Below, piece after piece: positions 16,035 to 24,786 of a DNA stretch of 64,000 nt. The notes beneath the pieces were generated by a model that worked only from the letters and a program-made list of their open reading frames with translations, searched no databases and was not told the origin of the DNA. Numbering within the stretch: position 1 is the first letter of the stretch; every line of letters starts with the position of its first letter. Position numbers and translations under genes: made by a program. This stretch comes from Brevibacillus aydinogluensis (GTDB lineage Bacteria > Bacillota > Bacilli > Brevibacillales > Brevibacillaceae), in assembly GCF_031954365.1 (NCBI RefSeq), contig NZ_JAUSVZ010000004.1; one strand, given 5' to 3'.

Positions 16035-17816
16035 GTGGACGTCATCTTTAAAAGCGTAGTCGGCAAGCTGTGGATGACCATCATCGCACTGTTTGCCCTG
16101 GTGCTGACACTGTTTAGCCTGATGCTGGTTCAGTCGTTTGACTCCTTTTATTTTAACCGGCAGACGAAAAACCTGCAGGAATTGGCAGAAGGCCTGTCCG
16201 AAAGCCTGGCTGCCTATCCGGACAAACGGGCAGCGCTCGGCATCGCCTCCAGTTTTGGCGCCATTCACCGCACCGGTCTGGTGATGGTCGATCAAATGGG
16301 CAAGCTTGTGGGCAAAAGCGAAGGCATTGGAAAGCCAATGGTCCCGGTGGAACAACTTCTTGCCGCACCAGAGCTGAAGCTGTCCGAGGCACTGGCCGGC
16401 AAACACCCCGCGCCGGGACGCATCCTCTTTACCAATAATCCCACAGACCGGAACGCGCGCATGCAGATTATGGCCGTTGCCGTTCCGATCGAGCTTTCTC
16501 CGGGCATGCGGGGCGCGATTGTCATGTACCAGGCGATTGAAGATTTTGACGATACGGTGCGGGAAGTGCGCAAGCTGATTTTCGTCGTTGGCGTCATCGG
16601 GTTCATCTTAACCACGGTTTTCGCCTTTTTCCTGTCTTCGCGCATCACTTCTCCGCTGCGGCAGATGAAAGAGACGGCACACCGGATCGCGGAAGGGGAT
16701 TTTCATGCCGAAATCCCGATCCGGACGACGGACGAGATTGGCGAGCTGGCAGCTTCGTTCAACACCATGGCCAGCCGGTTGAACCAACTGGTGGATGCCC
16801 TTTCCAAGGAAAAGGAGCAGTTGGCCAGCGTCCTGCGCAGCATGGTGGACGGCGTGGTGATGATCGACGAGCAAGGGAAGATCGCCGTCGCCAACCCGCC
16901 GGCCAAACATTTTTTGCGCGACTGGGAGTACGAGCACCCGGATGAACCGGTTCCGCTGTTTGCCTTTTACCAGCAGGTGGTGCAGAGCGGCCGGGAGGTA
17001 ACCGAGGATCTTCCCGTTCAGGGACGGATCTGGTCGCTGGTGATGGTGCCGCTGAACGACCGGGAGCAGATTCGCGGGGCCGTGGCCGTGCTGCGCGACA
17101 TGACCCGGGAGCGAAAGCTGGACAAGATGCGCAGCGACTTTGTGGCCAACGTGTCACACGAACTGCGCACGCCGCTGTCCATGCTGCAGGGGTACAGTGA
17201 AGCGATCGTCGACGATATGGCCGCCTCGCCAGAGGAACACAAGGAATTGGCCCGGATCATTTACGACGAGTCGGTCCGCATGACCAAGCTGGTCAACGAA
17301 CTCCTGAGCATCGCCAGGATGGAAGCCGGCCACGTCGAATTGAATCTCGAGCAAATCGAACTGCGCCCCTACCTGGAGCGCATTCAACGGAAATTTTCCA
17401 ACTTGGCGAAGGAACGCGAGATTCATCTGCTGCTCGAAATCGACACGAAGCAGACGACGGCACTCGTCGATCCCGACAAGATGGAGCAGGTGTTGACCAA
17501 CCTGATCGACAATGCGCTGCGCCACACCCCCAACGAGGGGACGGTGACCCTTCGCGCTCGGGGAGACAAAACGCTTCTGCTCGAGGTGTGTGACACGGGC
17601 AGCGGCATTCCGCAGGAAGATCTGCCGTTCGTATTTGAGCGCTTTTACAAGGCAGACAAGGCACGGACGCGGGGCAAGGCGGGCGGCACCGGACTGGGAT
17701 TGGCCATCGCCAAAAATTTGGTGGAAGCCCACGGCGGAACGATCAGCGTGCAGAGCAAACTAGGAGAAGGCACGACCTTTACCATCGCTTTGCCGGACAA
17801 ACCCAAGAACAAATAG
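16035..17816 (+). CDS. resE: Sensor histidine kinase ResE
   Basis: ResE is the membrane kinase that phosphorylates ResD. The 593-residue product has two membrane segments (about 11-33 and 175-197) flanking an extracytoplasmic sensor domain, then HAMP, a PAS domain, the dimerisation domain with NVSHELRTPL (His375), and a C-terminal ATPase domain with DNALRHTPNEG, DTGSGIP and GTGLGLAIAK boxes. GTG 16035, one base after the resD stop codon, is the best start; an in-frame TTG at 16017 overlaps resD. Confidence 0.94.
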   Translation: MDVIFKSVVGKLWMTIIALFALVLTLFSLMLVQSFDSFYFNRQTKNLQELAEGLSESLAAYPDKRAALGIASSFGAIHRTGLVMVDQMGKLVGKSEGIGKPMVPVEQLLAAPELKLSEALAGKHPAPGRILFTNNPTDRNARMQIMAVAVPIELSPGMRGAIVMYQAIEDFDDTVREVRKLIFVVGVIGFILTTVFAFFLSSRITSPLRQMKETAHRIAEGDFHAEIPIRTTDEIGELAASFNTMASRLNQLVDALSKEKEQLASVLRSMVDGVVMIDEQGKIAVANPPAKHFLRDWEYEHPDEPVPLFAFYQQVVQSGREVTEDLPVQGRIWSLVMVPLNDREQIRGAVAVLRDMTRERKLDKMRSDFVANVSHELRTPLSMLQGYSEAIVDDMAASPEEHKELARIIYDESVRMTKLVNELLSIARMEAGHVELNLEQIELRPYLERIQRKFSNLAKEREIHLLLEIDTKQTTALVDPDKMEQVLTNLIDNALRHTPNEGTVTLRARGDKTLLLEVCDTGSGIPQEDLPFVFERFYKADKARTRGKAGGTGLGLAIAKNLVEAHGGTISVQSKLGEGTTFTIALPDKPKNK

Positions 17817-17836
17817 CACAATAGGAGTGGAGAGAA

Positions 17837-18973
17837 ATGATCAAGACGATACTGTTTGACGTCGATGGTGTCATGTTGAGTGAAGAGCGCTATTTTGATG
17901 CATCCGCCCTGACTGTCTGGGAAATGCTCCACAGCCCGCGCTATCTCGGCCTAGCCGGGGATACGTTCACGCCCAGTCCGGATGAAGCGGAAATTCGGCG
18001 CGTCCGCAAGCTGGTCTTTGCCGACGATGAAGTGCTCTCCTTTATCAAGTCGCGCGGCATCAACTCCAACTGGGATATGGTGTTCCTGACCTTCGCCTAC
18101 CAGGTGATCCGGCTGTGCGAAGCTCTGAAACCGGCACTGGGTCAGCAGGCCACCGATCTGCTGGCTGGCCAGCTGAACCGCGCCCAGCTTGCCCGCCTGT
18201 CGGAGTGGGCAAAGGCGTACGTCCCTGACTTTTCCATTGAATACGCCAAGTTTACCAAGGATTTTGCGCGAGGCTCCGCGCAGAAAGCGGAAATGCTGCT
18301 CTATCTGAACCAGATTGCATTTGAGCGCTGCGGCGTCGTGACCAATGCGTTCTCGCGCAACAGCGACTTGTGGCGGCTGTGTCAGGAGACGTTCCAGGAA
18401 TGGTATCTGGGCGATGAACGTGTGGCTGCGTCCATCGGCCGAGAAACACACCAGCCGGGGAAAAAGGGGTTTTTGACCGACGAAATCCCGATCGTCAGCC
18501 CGGAGGAACTGCAAAAGCTGTTTCGCACGTTAAAGGACAAGGGATATACGCTTGGCATCGGCACGGGCCGTCCTACTATTGAGACGCATGTTCCGCTCAG
18601 CGAACTGAAGGTGCTGGAATTTTTTGATCCGGAACGGGTGGTGACCGCCAGCCACGTGTTGGAAGCGGAAGAGGAGATTCCGGCCAGCGCGCCGCTGTCC
18701 AAGCCGCATCCGTTTTCCTATCTGAAAGGGCTGCTGGGTCTGTCCACGCCCAATCGCGAAGTGCTTGACCAATCGCTGCCGATTGCCAACGGCGACGAGG
18801 TGCTGATCGTCGGCGATTCGCTGGCCGATCTTATGGCGGCCCGCGCCATCGGCTGCCGCTTTGCAGCTACACTGACCGGTTTGACCGGACAGGAAGCCCG
18901 CCGCAAGTTTGAAGACGAACAGGCGGATTATATTCTGAACGATGTCCGCGAAGTTCTCTCCATCCTCGAATAG
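17837..18973 (+). CDS. HAD-superfamily hydrolase
   Basis: The 378-residue protein is a haloacid-dehalogenase-type hydrolase, probably a phosphatase of unknown substrate. Motif I is FDVDGVM (Asp8 nucleophile, Asp10), motif II is in LGIGTGRP, and motif IV is IVGDSLADLMAA. It is longer than typical phosphoglycolate phosphatases, with a helical cap of about 190 residues after motif I. It starts 20 bases after resE behind TAGGAGTGGAG and could be cotranscribed. No such gene follows resE in B. subtilis (sigX is there). Confidence 0.8.
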   Translation: MIKTILFDVDGVMLSEERYFDASALTVWEMLHSPRYLGLAGDTFTPSPDEAEIRRVRKLVFADDEVLSFIKSRGINSNWDMVFLTFAYQVIRLCEALKPALGQQATDLLAGQLNRAQLARLSEWAKAYVPDFSIEYAKFTKDFARGSAQKAEMLLYLNQIAFERCGVVTNAFSRNSDLWRLCQETFQEWYLGDERVAASIGRETHQPGKKGFLTDEIPIVSPEELQKLFRTLKDKGYTLGIGTGRPTIETHVPLSELKVLEFFDPERVVTASHVLEAEEEIPASAPLSKPHPFSYLKGLLGLSTPNREVLDQSLPIANGDEVLIVGDSLADLMAARAIGCRFAATLTGLTGQEARRKFEDEQADYILNDVREVLSILE

Positions 18974-19031
18974 CGCATCAACCGGTTTCGCCGCCCCGGC
19001 ATGGGGGACAGGCAGGCCGGATCTCTCCAAT

Positions 19032-19061
19032 AAAAAACGGCTCCCGCGGGAGCCGTTTTTT
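19032..19061. terminator. Bidirectional terminator between the HAD gene and the permease gene
   Basis: A perfect palindrome, six A, CGGCTCCCG, its complement, then six T, spans 19032-19061. It can end transcripts arriving from both convergent genes. Confidence 0.9.
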
Positions 19062-19088
19062 GTACTGCCTGTCCATGCAGTTTGTTTC

Positions 19089-20372
19089 CTACAGCACAAA
19101 ATAACGCAGATAGACGTACACATGTGAAAGGATAATGGACATGATCATCAGAGGAAACGCTACTTTCAGAAAACCCAGAAAGCTGATGTGATGGCCTTCC
19201 TTCGCAGCCAGCCCGGCCACGATCACGTTGGCGCTGGCGCCGATCAGCGTGCCGTTGCCGCCCAGGCATGCGCCCAGTGCCAGGCTCCACCACAGCGGTT
19301 CCAGATTGGTGATGCCCAGTGTGCCCATTTCCTTGATCATCGGGATCATCGTGGCAACGAACGGGATGTTGTCGACAAACGCGGATGCGATCGCGCTCAG
19401 CCAGAGAATCAGCAGGGAGGTGTGCAGCGTATTGCCGCCGGTCAGATTGATCGCCTCTTCTGCCAGTTTGGCGATTACGCCGGTATGAACCAGCCCGGAA
19501 ACGAGGACGAACAGGCCGACAAAGAAAAAGATGGTGGTCCACTCCACCTGGCCTAGCGCCTCTTCCAGGTAGTGTTCACCAGTGAGCAGCAGCAGCAGGA
19601 ACGCCCCGCTCAGGGCGATGGTTGCCGATTCCAGATGCAGCACGCCGTGCAGTATGAAGCCAATAATCGTCAGCGTCAGCACGGTCAGCGACTTTTTCAG
19701 CAGCTTGACATCGGTGATTTCGGCGCGTTCGTTCATGGTCATGATCTGAGCTTGCAGTTCCGGCGAGGTGACGAGCTGCTTGCGGTAGATCAGGACCAGA
19801 CAGCCGATCGTGGCTGCCAGAATGACCACGACCACAGGCGCCAGGTTGACCAGGAACGACATGAAGTCCAATTCCGGGACAGCGCTTCCAATCATGATGT
19901 TGGGTGGATCCCCGATCAGTGTAGCCGTGCCGCCCACATTGGACGAGATAATTTCGCTGATCAAATAGGGCATCGGGTTGACCTGGAGCTGCCGGGCGAT
20001 GCTGAAAGTCACCGGCACGATCAACAACACGGTGGTGACGTTGTCGAGTAAAGCGGAGGTCACAGCCGTGACGAGACTCAGGTAGATGAGAATGCGCACG
20101 GGATTGCCCTTGGCCAACTTGGCGGCGCGGATGGCCATGTACTTGAAGACGCCCGTCTTGGCGGTAATTGCGACGAGAATCATCATCCCGATCAAAAGAC
20201 CGAGTGTGTTGAAGTCAATGTGCTCGATTGCTTGCTCCTGATTGACAATGCCAAACAGGACCATCAGGATGCCGCCGGCCATGGCGACAATGGTGCGGTG
20301 AATCTTTTCACTGATAATAAACGCGTACGTTACCAAAAAAATGCCGATGGCGATTAGTGCTTGGTTTGCCAT
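19089..20372 (-). CDS. ArsB/NhaD-type ion permease
   Basis: The 427-residue protein is a secondary transporter of the ion-transporter (IT) superfamily, with about eleven membrane segments. It has the paired family signatures SALLDNVTTVLLIVP and NVGGTATLIGDPPNI, and in the second half SAFVDNIPFVATM and CLGGNGTLIGASANV. Such proteins export arsenite or exchange Na+ and H+; no ArsR, ArsA or ArsC gene lies nearby, so the substrate is unknown. The minus-strand ATG has AGAGGAGATC upstream and a sigma-A promoter beyond. It is monocistronic, bracketed by terminators. Confidence 0.85.
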   Translation of the reverse strand: MANQALIAIGIFLVTYAFIISEKIHRTIVAMAGGILMVLFGIVNQEQAIEHIDFNTLGLLIGMMILVAITAKTGVFKYMAIRAAKLAKGNPVRILIYLSLVTAVTSALLDNVTTVLLIVPVTFSIARQLQVNPMPYLISEIISSNVGGTATLIGDPPNIMIGSAVPELDFMSFLVNLAPVVVVILAATIGCLVLIYRKQLVTSPELQAQIMTMNERAEITDVKLLKKSLTVLTLTIIGFILHGVLHLESATIALSGAFLLLLLTGEHYLEEALGQVEWTTIFFFVGLFVLVSGLVHTGVIAKLAEEAINLTGGNTLHTSLLILWLSAIASAFVDNIPFVATMIPMIKEMGTLGITNLEPLWWSLALGACLGGNGTLIGASANVIVAGLAAKEGHHISFLGFLKVAFPLMIMSIILSHVYVYLRYFVL

Positions 20373-20408
20373 ATCGATCTCCTCTCATGTGGTGGCTTGT
20401 CTCGTACT

Positions 20409-20437
20409 ATTATACCTGTAGCATTTCAATAGGTAAA
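20409..20437 (-). promoter_or_regulatory. Sigma-A promoter of the permease gene
   Basis: On the minus strand TTTACC (20432-20437) and TATAAT (20409-20414) are 17 bases apart, 37 bases before the permease start. Confidence 0.6.
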
Positions 20438-20440
20438 GAA

Positions 20441-20467
20441 ACGGCCTGGTGCATGAGACCAGGCCGT
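20441..20467 (-). terminator. Terminator of the aminotransferase-serA operon
   Basis: ACGGCCTGGT and ACCAGGCCGT (20441-20450 and 20458-20467) form a 10-base-pair stem with a 7-base loop. On the minus strand it is followed by TTTCTTT. Confidence 0.8.
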
Positions 20468-20498
20468 GTACAGAAGACCATGCGGCAACCATTTCTGC

Positions 20499-22082
20499 CT
20501 ACAGTTCGATCTGCGTCACGCTTTTGACTTCCGGCAGCTCGCCCATGCTGTCCAGCAGTTCGGCGGAGACCGGCTTGTCGACAGAGAGCATCATGATCGC
20601 GTCGCCGCCGATGTCACGCCGTCCCACCTGCATGGTGGCAATATTGACGTCGTTGTTGCCGAGAATCGATCCGACGCGGCCGATGACGCCGGGACGGTCG
20701 TTGTGGTGGATGTACAGCAGGTACCCTTCCGGAGCCACGTCGATGGCAAAGTCGTCGATCTTGACAATCCGCGCTCCGTAACCGTTGAGGCGGGTACCGG
20801 CGACGGTGCGCGTCTGCTGTGTGGTCTTCAACGTGACCGTCAGCAGGTTGGTAAAACCACGATTGTGCGCCGATTTTTTCTCCGTGACCGTAATGTCGCG
20901 CACTTTGGCCAGAAGCGGCGCATTGACGTAGTTCACTTCTTCGCCCAGGCGGAAGGAGAGTACACCTCTCAGCACGGTTCTTGTCAGCGGTGCCGTGTCC
21001 ACATCGGCCAGTTCGCCGCTGTACGTGATCGCAATTTCCTGAATCGAGCCGACCGTCACCTGTGCCAGGAAGTTCCCCAGCTTTTCGCCGAGGGTAAAGT
21101 ACGGCTGCAGGCGTTCCATCACGTGCGCCGGAATGGACGGGAGGTTGACCGCGTTTTTGAACGGCTCGCCGCGCAGCACCTTGAGAATTTCGGCCGATAC
21201 GTCAACCGCCACGTTCTCCTGTGCTTCCTGTGTGGAGGCGCCCAGGTGGGGAGTGACCACGACCTGCGGCAGGCCGATCAGCGGGTTGTCTACCGGCGGT
21301 TCTATTTCAAACACGTCCAGGGCAGCCCCTGCCACTTTCCCGGTCAAGATGGCTTCATACAGCGCCTTTTCGTCGATAATGCCGCCGCGGGCACAGTTGA
21401 TGATGCGAACGCCGTCTTTCATCTTCATAAACTCGCGGGAGCTGATGATATGGCGCGTCTCCTTCGTCAGCGGAGTATGGACGGTGATGAAATCAGCCTG
21501 CCGGCAGATGTCGTCGATCGTGGCGTGGGTGACGCCCAGTTTTTTCGCCCGTTCTTCCGTCAGGAACGGATCGTAGGCCAGCACGGTCATGCCGAACGCC
21601 TTGGCTCGCTTGGCCACCTCTGTGCCGATCCGGCCCAGGCCGATGATGCCGAGCACCTTGTTGTTCAGCTCTACGCCCTGAAAGCTTTTTCGGTCCCAGG
21701 TTCCATCCGTCAGTTTTTTGTGTGCCTGCGGGATGTTTCGGGCGACGGCCATCAGCATGGCGAAGGAGTGCTCCGCCGTGGAGATCGTGTTGCCGTCGGG
21801 AGCGTTGATGACGACAACCCCGGCTTCGGTGGCCGCGTTGATGTCGATGTTGTCCACGCCCACGCCGGCGCGGCCGACCACTTTCAGTTTCTTGCCGGCA
21901 GCCAGCACCTCAGCGGTCACCTGCGTCTGACTGCGGACGAGCAGGGCGTCATAGTCCCCGATTACGGAAAGCAGATCGGTGGGGGAGAGGTTGGTTTGAC
22001 GCACCACTTCCACGTCGGGGGCGTCAAGCAGTTGCTGAATGCCGTGTTCGCTAAGCGGGTCGGTAATCAGGATTTTATACAT
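20499..22082 (-). CDS. serA: D-3-phosphoglycerate dehydrogenase
   Basis: SerA oxidises 3-phosphoglycerate to 3-phosphohydroxypyruvate with NAD, the first step of serine synthesis. The 527-residue long form has a catalytic and NAD-binding core (VVGRAGVGVDNID, GLGRIGTEVAKRAKAFG, NCARGGIIDE, PHLGAST), an intervening allosteric domain, and a C-terminal ACT domain (about 455-527, GVIGRVGSILG) for serine feedback. The start giving MYKILITDP is chosen; AGGAGGTG lies upstream and 8 bases overlap the preceding aminotransferase gene, so the two are coupled. Confidence 0.95.
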   Translation of the reverse strand: MYKILITDPLSEHGIQQLLDAPDVEVVRQTNLSPTDLLSVIGDYDALLVRSQTQVTAEVLAAGKKLKVVGRAGVGVDNIDINAATEAGVVVINAPDGNTISTAEHSFAMLMAVARNIPQAHKKLTDGTWDRKSFQGVELNNKVLGIIGLGRIGTEVAKRAKAFGMTVLAYDPFLTEERAKKLGVTHATIDDICRQADFITVHTPLTKETRHIISSREFMKMKDGVRIINCARGGIIDEKALYEAILTGKVAGAALDVFEIEPPVDNPLIGLPQVVVTPHLGASTQEAQENVAVDVSAEILKVLRGEPFKNAVNLPSIPAHVMERLQPYFTLGEKLGNFLAQVTVGSIQEIAITYSGELADVDTAPLTRTVLRGVLSFRLGEEVNYVNAPLLAKVRDITVTEKKSAHNRGFTNLLTVTLKTTQQTRTVAGTRLNGYGARIVKIDDFAIDVAPEGYLLYIHHNDRPGVIGRVGSILGNNDVNIATMQVGRRDIGGDAIMMLSVDKPVSAELLDSMGELPEVKSVTQIEL

Positions 22083-23229
22083 GAGCAAAAAGCACCTCCT
22101 GTGCAGCTTTGACACCTGCTCCCAGCTCAACGGGAGCACCAATTTGACGGAGCGACAGTTCGAGGGCGGCAATCACCTGCAGCACGTCGAGCGGTTCGCA
22201 GTAGCCCATGTGGCCGATGCGGAAAATCTTGCCCTTGAGGTGCTGCTGGCCGCCGGCGATAACAACGTTGTGGCGGGTGCGGAGTACTTTTCGCAGCTCC
22301 TCTGCGTCGAATGCCCCTTGGGGATCGCACGAGGTGACCGTCGGCGAAGCGTAGGCGTCCTCGGCCATCAGCGGCACGTTCAGCGCGCGCATTGCGGCGC
22401 GGGTCATGTCGCGCATCAGTTCATGCCGCTTGATGATGGCCGGCAGTCCCTCTTCCTCCAGCATGGAGCAGACTTCGTCCAGACCGAATACCAGCGACAC
22501 GGCCGGCGTGTAAGGCGTCGTGTTTTCGGCCAGGCTTTTGCGGTAGGCCTTCAAGTCGAGGTAAAAGGCCAGCGGCTTCTTCTGATCAATCACCTGCCAG
22601 GCTCGCTCGCTCGCGGCCAGGAAGGCCAATCCGGTCGGAAGCATAAACGCCTTTTGCGAACCGGTTACGACGATGTCCACGCCCCAGGCGTCCATTTCGC
22701 AGGCGACCGCGCCCAGACAGCTTACCGCATCCACGATGAACAGGGCGTCCGAATGCTGGCGCACCACCTGTGCCAGTTCGCGAATCGGGTTGAGCACGCC
22801 GGTCGACGTTTCGCAGTAAGTGGCGAATACGGCTTTTACCTGCGGCTTGTCAGACAGAAACGCCTGAAGCAGATCCGGAGTGACCGCCTTTCCCCAGGGA
22901 ACTTCCAGGCGGTGGGCAATGACGCCGTAGCGTTCGCAGATTTTGGCAAACCGTTCGCCAAACGCGCCGCTTACCAGAATCACCGCCTCTTCGCCCGGCT
23001 GCAGCGTGTTGACCACGCTCATCTCCAATGCGCTGGTGCCGCTGCCAGCGAGGATGAACACGTCCTGGCTCGTGCCGAAGTACGGCTTCAACCGTTTGGC
23101 AGTGCGGGCGAACAGCTCGGAAAACTGTCCGCTGCGATGGCCGATCATCGGCTGGTTCATCGCCTGCTGGACGCGAGGGGGGATGGGGGTAGGTCCTGGT
23201 ATGCGCAGGATCATTTTGTCTGCAAACAT
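22075..23229 (-). CDS. Class V aminotransferase, probable phosphoserine aminotransferase
   Basis: This 384-residue PLP enzyme belongs to the alanine-glyoxylate/serine-pyruvate aminotransferase branch of class V. It starts with LRIPGPTPIPPRV, has the PLP aspartate in FIVDAVSCLG and the Schiff-base lysine Lys193 in TGSQKAFM. It is not a classical SerC. Because it is the first gene of a T-box-controlled operon with serA and overlaps it, the likely job is transamination of 3-phosphohydroxypyruvate to phosphoserine. That role is inferred from context; glyoxylate or pyruvate transamination is possible. Confidence 0.85.
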   Translation of the reverse strand: MFADKMILRIPGPTPIPPRVQQAMNQPMIGHRSGQFSELFARTAKRLKPYFGTSQDVFILAGSGTSALEMSVVNTLQPGEEAVILVSGAFGERFAKICERYGVIAHRLEVPWGKAVTPDLLQAFLSDKPQVKAVFATYCETSTGVLNPIRELAQVVRQHSDALFIVDAVSCLGAVACEMDAWGVDIVVTGSQKAFMLPTGLAFLAASERAWQVIDQKKPLAFYLDLKAYRKSLAENTTPYTPAVSLVFGLDEVCSMLEEEGLPAIIKRHELMRDMTRAAMRALNVPLMAEDAYASPTVTSCDPQGAFDAEELRKVLRTRHNVVIAGGQQHLKGKIFRIGHMGYCEPLDVLQVIAALELSLRQIGAPVELGAGVKAAQEVLFAHV

Positions 23230-23265
23230 GGATTTCTCTCCTCCTTGACAAGTGCATATAAAAAA

Positions 23266-23570
23266 CCTCCCGTTCCCACACTGCTCCTGTTCGCGGAACA
23301 GTGAGGGACGAGAGGCTTGCTTCGCGGTGCCACCCTCATTCGTTCTTCTTCTCGCAAAGAAGAACCTTGCCAGGTACGAGACCTGTGAGATAACGGATCA
23401 ACCGTTCGCGCCTACTGGATGCCCGGGACATCGGTTCAGCGCAACAACTCGGAAGTGCTCATCCTTGGTGGGAACCACCGATTCGCAGCGACCATCGGCT
23501 CTCTGAGGGTTTCCCGTGCCAGGCATCTCTTCGTCATCGTTGTTGAAGTATTGAAGCTGTTTCAGATTTG
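23266..23570 (-). promoter_or_regulatory. T-box riboswitch, probably serine tRNA-responsive
   Basis: The minus-strand leader of the aminotransferase-serA operon holds the T-box core GGGTGGCACCGCG (23323-23335) and upstream stem I landmarks including an AGAGAG loop motif. The terminator is made by 23299-23315 pairing with 23266-23283 followed by T6. A likely specifier codon TCC (Ser) lies at 23451-23453 before GAG. The TGGC in the T-box bulge would pair with a tRNA ending GCCA, as tRNA-Ser does. Uncharged tRNA should favour antitermination. The specifier was assigned by eye. Confidence 0.85.
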
Positions 23571-23576
23571 TAATTT

Positions 23577-23605
23577 ACAATATCACGAGGGTTTGCAGAC
23601 GTCAA
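23577..23605 (-). promoter_or_regulatory. Sigma-A promoter of the T-box leader
   Basis: Minus-strand TTGACG (23600-23605) and TATTGT (23577-23582) with a 17-base spacer. An AT-rich tract upstream (to about 23780) could act as an UP element; I see no gene in that stretch. Confidence 0.7.
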
Positions 23606-23787
23606 GCAAAAAAAGAACATTACTTAATAAATTAGATTTTTTGTTCGTAAAATAGTAGCGTTTTCACTGATGGAAGGTGTATTTTTGGGTTAAAAACCGA
23701 ACGTTATCCAATTGGTTTTATAAAAAATGGAAAATTTCCAGCTAGAATGTTCGGATTTTCCGTGCAGCGGGAGCTGATGTATGCAAA

Positions 23788-23818
23788 AGCCCTGTGTCTC
23801 GGTGCAAGACACAGGGCT
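23788..23818 (-). terminator. Terminator of ppa
   Basis: AGCCCTGTGTCT (23788-23799) and AGACACAGGGCT (23807-23818) form a 12-base-pair stem. On the minus strand four T residues follow. Confidence 0.8.
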
Positions 23819-23841
23819 CATCGAAGATCGGCTCCAGGCGA

Positions 23842-24339
23842 TCAGTTGTTGGCGGCGTAGCGAGCCAGGCACTCGTCGATCAGGGCTGCTGCCTTTTCGG
23901 GGCCTTCCCAACCCTCGATCTTGGTGGTTTTGTTCTCCAGGTCTTTGTAGCGCTCGAAGAAGTGGGAGATCTCCTTCAGCACATGCGGCGGCACGTCGTC
24001 CAGGGACTTCACATGGTCGAAGCGCGGATCGTCCACCGGAACGCCGAGCAGTTTTTCGTCCTGCCCTTTGTCGTCAGACATGATCAGCACACCGATTACG
24101 CGGGATTTGATCACGCAGCCCGGGAAGGTCGGGAACGTGGTCAGCACGAGGATATCCAGCGGATCGCCGTCCAGCGCCAGCGTTTTGTCCAGGTATCCGT
24201 ATTCGGTCGGATAGTGCATCGGCGAGTAGAGGACGCGGTCCAGGCGGAATACGCCGGCTTCCTTGTCATACTCGTATTTGTTTTGGCTGCCCGCGGGGAT
24301 TTCGATAAACGCGTCAACGACTTTGTTTTCGAAAGACAT
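23842..24339 (-). CDS. ppa: Inorganic pyrophosphatase, family I
   Basis: This cytoplasmic enzyme splits pyrophosphate to phosphate and drives biosynthetic reactions. The 165-residue length and motifs are those of the hexameric bacterial family I: YEYDKEAGVFRLDRVLYSPMHYPTEYG in part visible as SPMHYPTEYGY, the metal-binding signature DGDPLDILV, and DDPRFDHVKSLDDV near the C terminus. B. subtilis itself uses the unrelated family II enzyme, so this is a difference from that species. AGGAGGAGC precedes the ATG, and a strong terminator follows. Confidence 0.94.
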   Translation of the reverse strand: MSFENKVVDAFIEIPAGSQNKYEYDKEAGVFRLDRVLYSPMHYPTEYGYLDKTLALDGDPLDILVLTTFPTFPGCVIKSRVIGVLIMSDDKGQDEKLLGVPVDDPRFDHVKSLDDVPPHVLKEISHFFERYKDLENKTTKIEGWEGPEKAAALIDECLARYAANN

Positions 24340-24419
24340 CTTTGCTCCTCCTCACAAAAAGATGATTATGTACGGACTGTCCACATTATAGCAGGAACCG
24401 GCAGCAAAAGAAAGAAATG

Positions 24420-24461
24420 AAAAAACCCCCCATGTCTCGAGAGGCATGAGCGGTTTTTTTG
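24420..24461. terminator. Terminator between ferredoxin and ppa genes
   Basis: A stem with A-rich left arm (AAAAAACC, CATG) and right arm (CATG, GGTTTTTT) lies just after the ferredoxin stop on the minus strand. It contains mismatches but ends in a long T-run in both directions. Confidence 0.6.
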
Positions 24462-24473
24462 TTTGTGGGTAAA

Positions 24474-24683
24474 TTATTCTTCCACCTTAATGGAATCGGT
24501 CGGGCATCCTTCTGCAGCGTCGCGAACGTCGTCCTGCAGGATGTCCGGGATTTCAGCGGTGTTTGTGTTGTCATCCAGCTTGTTGTAAGCCAGACCCTCG
24601 TCATCGTAATCGAAGACGTCAGGAGCAGTAGCGCCACAAGCACCGCAAGCAATACAGGTTTCTTTGTCTACCCATGTGGTCAT
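24474..24683 (-). CDS. fer: 4Fe-4S ferredoxin
   Basis: A 69-residue acidic ferredoxin that carries electrons in the cytoplasm. The single cluster is bound by Cys10, Cys13, Cys16 (CIACGAC) and Cys60 (GCPTDS). B. subtilis Fer has the same pattern and the same neighbours (near serA and ypbB-recQ). The start MTTWVD at 24683 is chosen because GGGAGGTG lies upstream; a longer frame to 24725 adds a non-conserved tail. Partner redox enzymes are not encoded next to it. Confidence 0.92.
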   Translation of the reverse strand: MTTWVDKETCIACGACGATAPDVFDYDDEGLAYNKLDDNTNTAEIPDILQDDVRDAAEGCPTDSIKVEE

Positions 24684-24786
24684 CGTGGTTTCACCTCCCA
24701 TACCCGATGGTACGTCCACTGTCATAACTCATTTTATTCGTTGTATGAAAAGATTTCAAGAATGAATCACATCTAAAAATAGACCC

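Noticed and set aside
20466..22112. 548-residue plus-strand ORF opposite serA
   Set aside because: It lies fully antisense to the clear serA gene, has low-complexity His/Arg/Gln-rich sequence and no domain. GC-rich genes commonly leave such open shadows.
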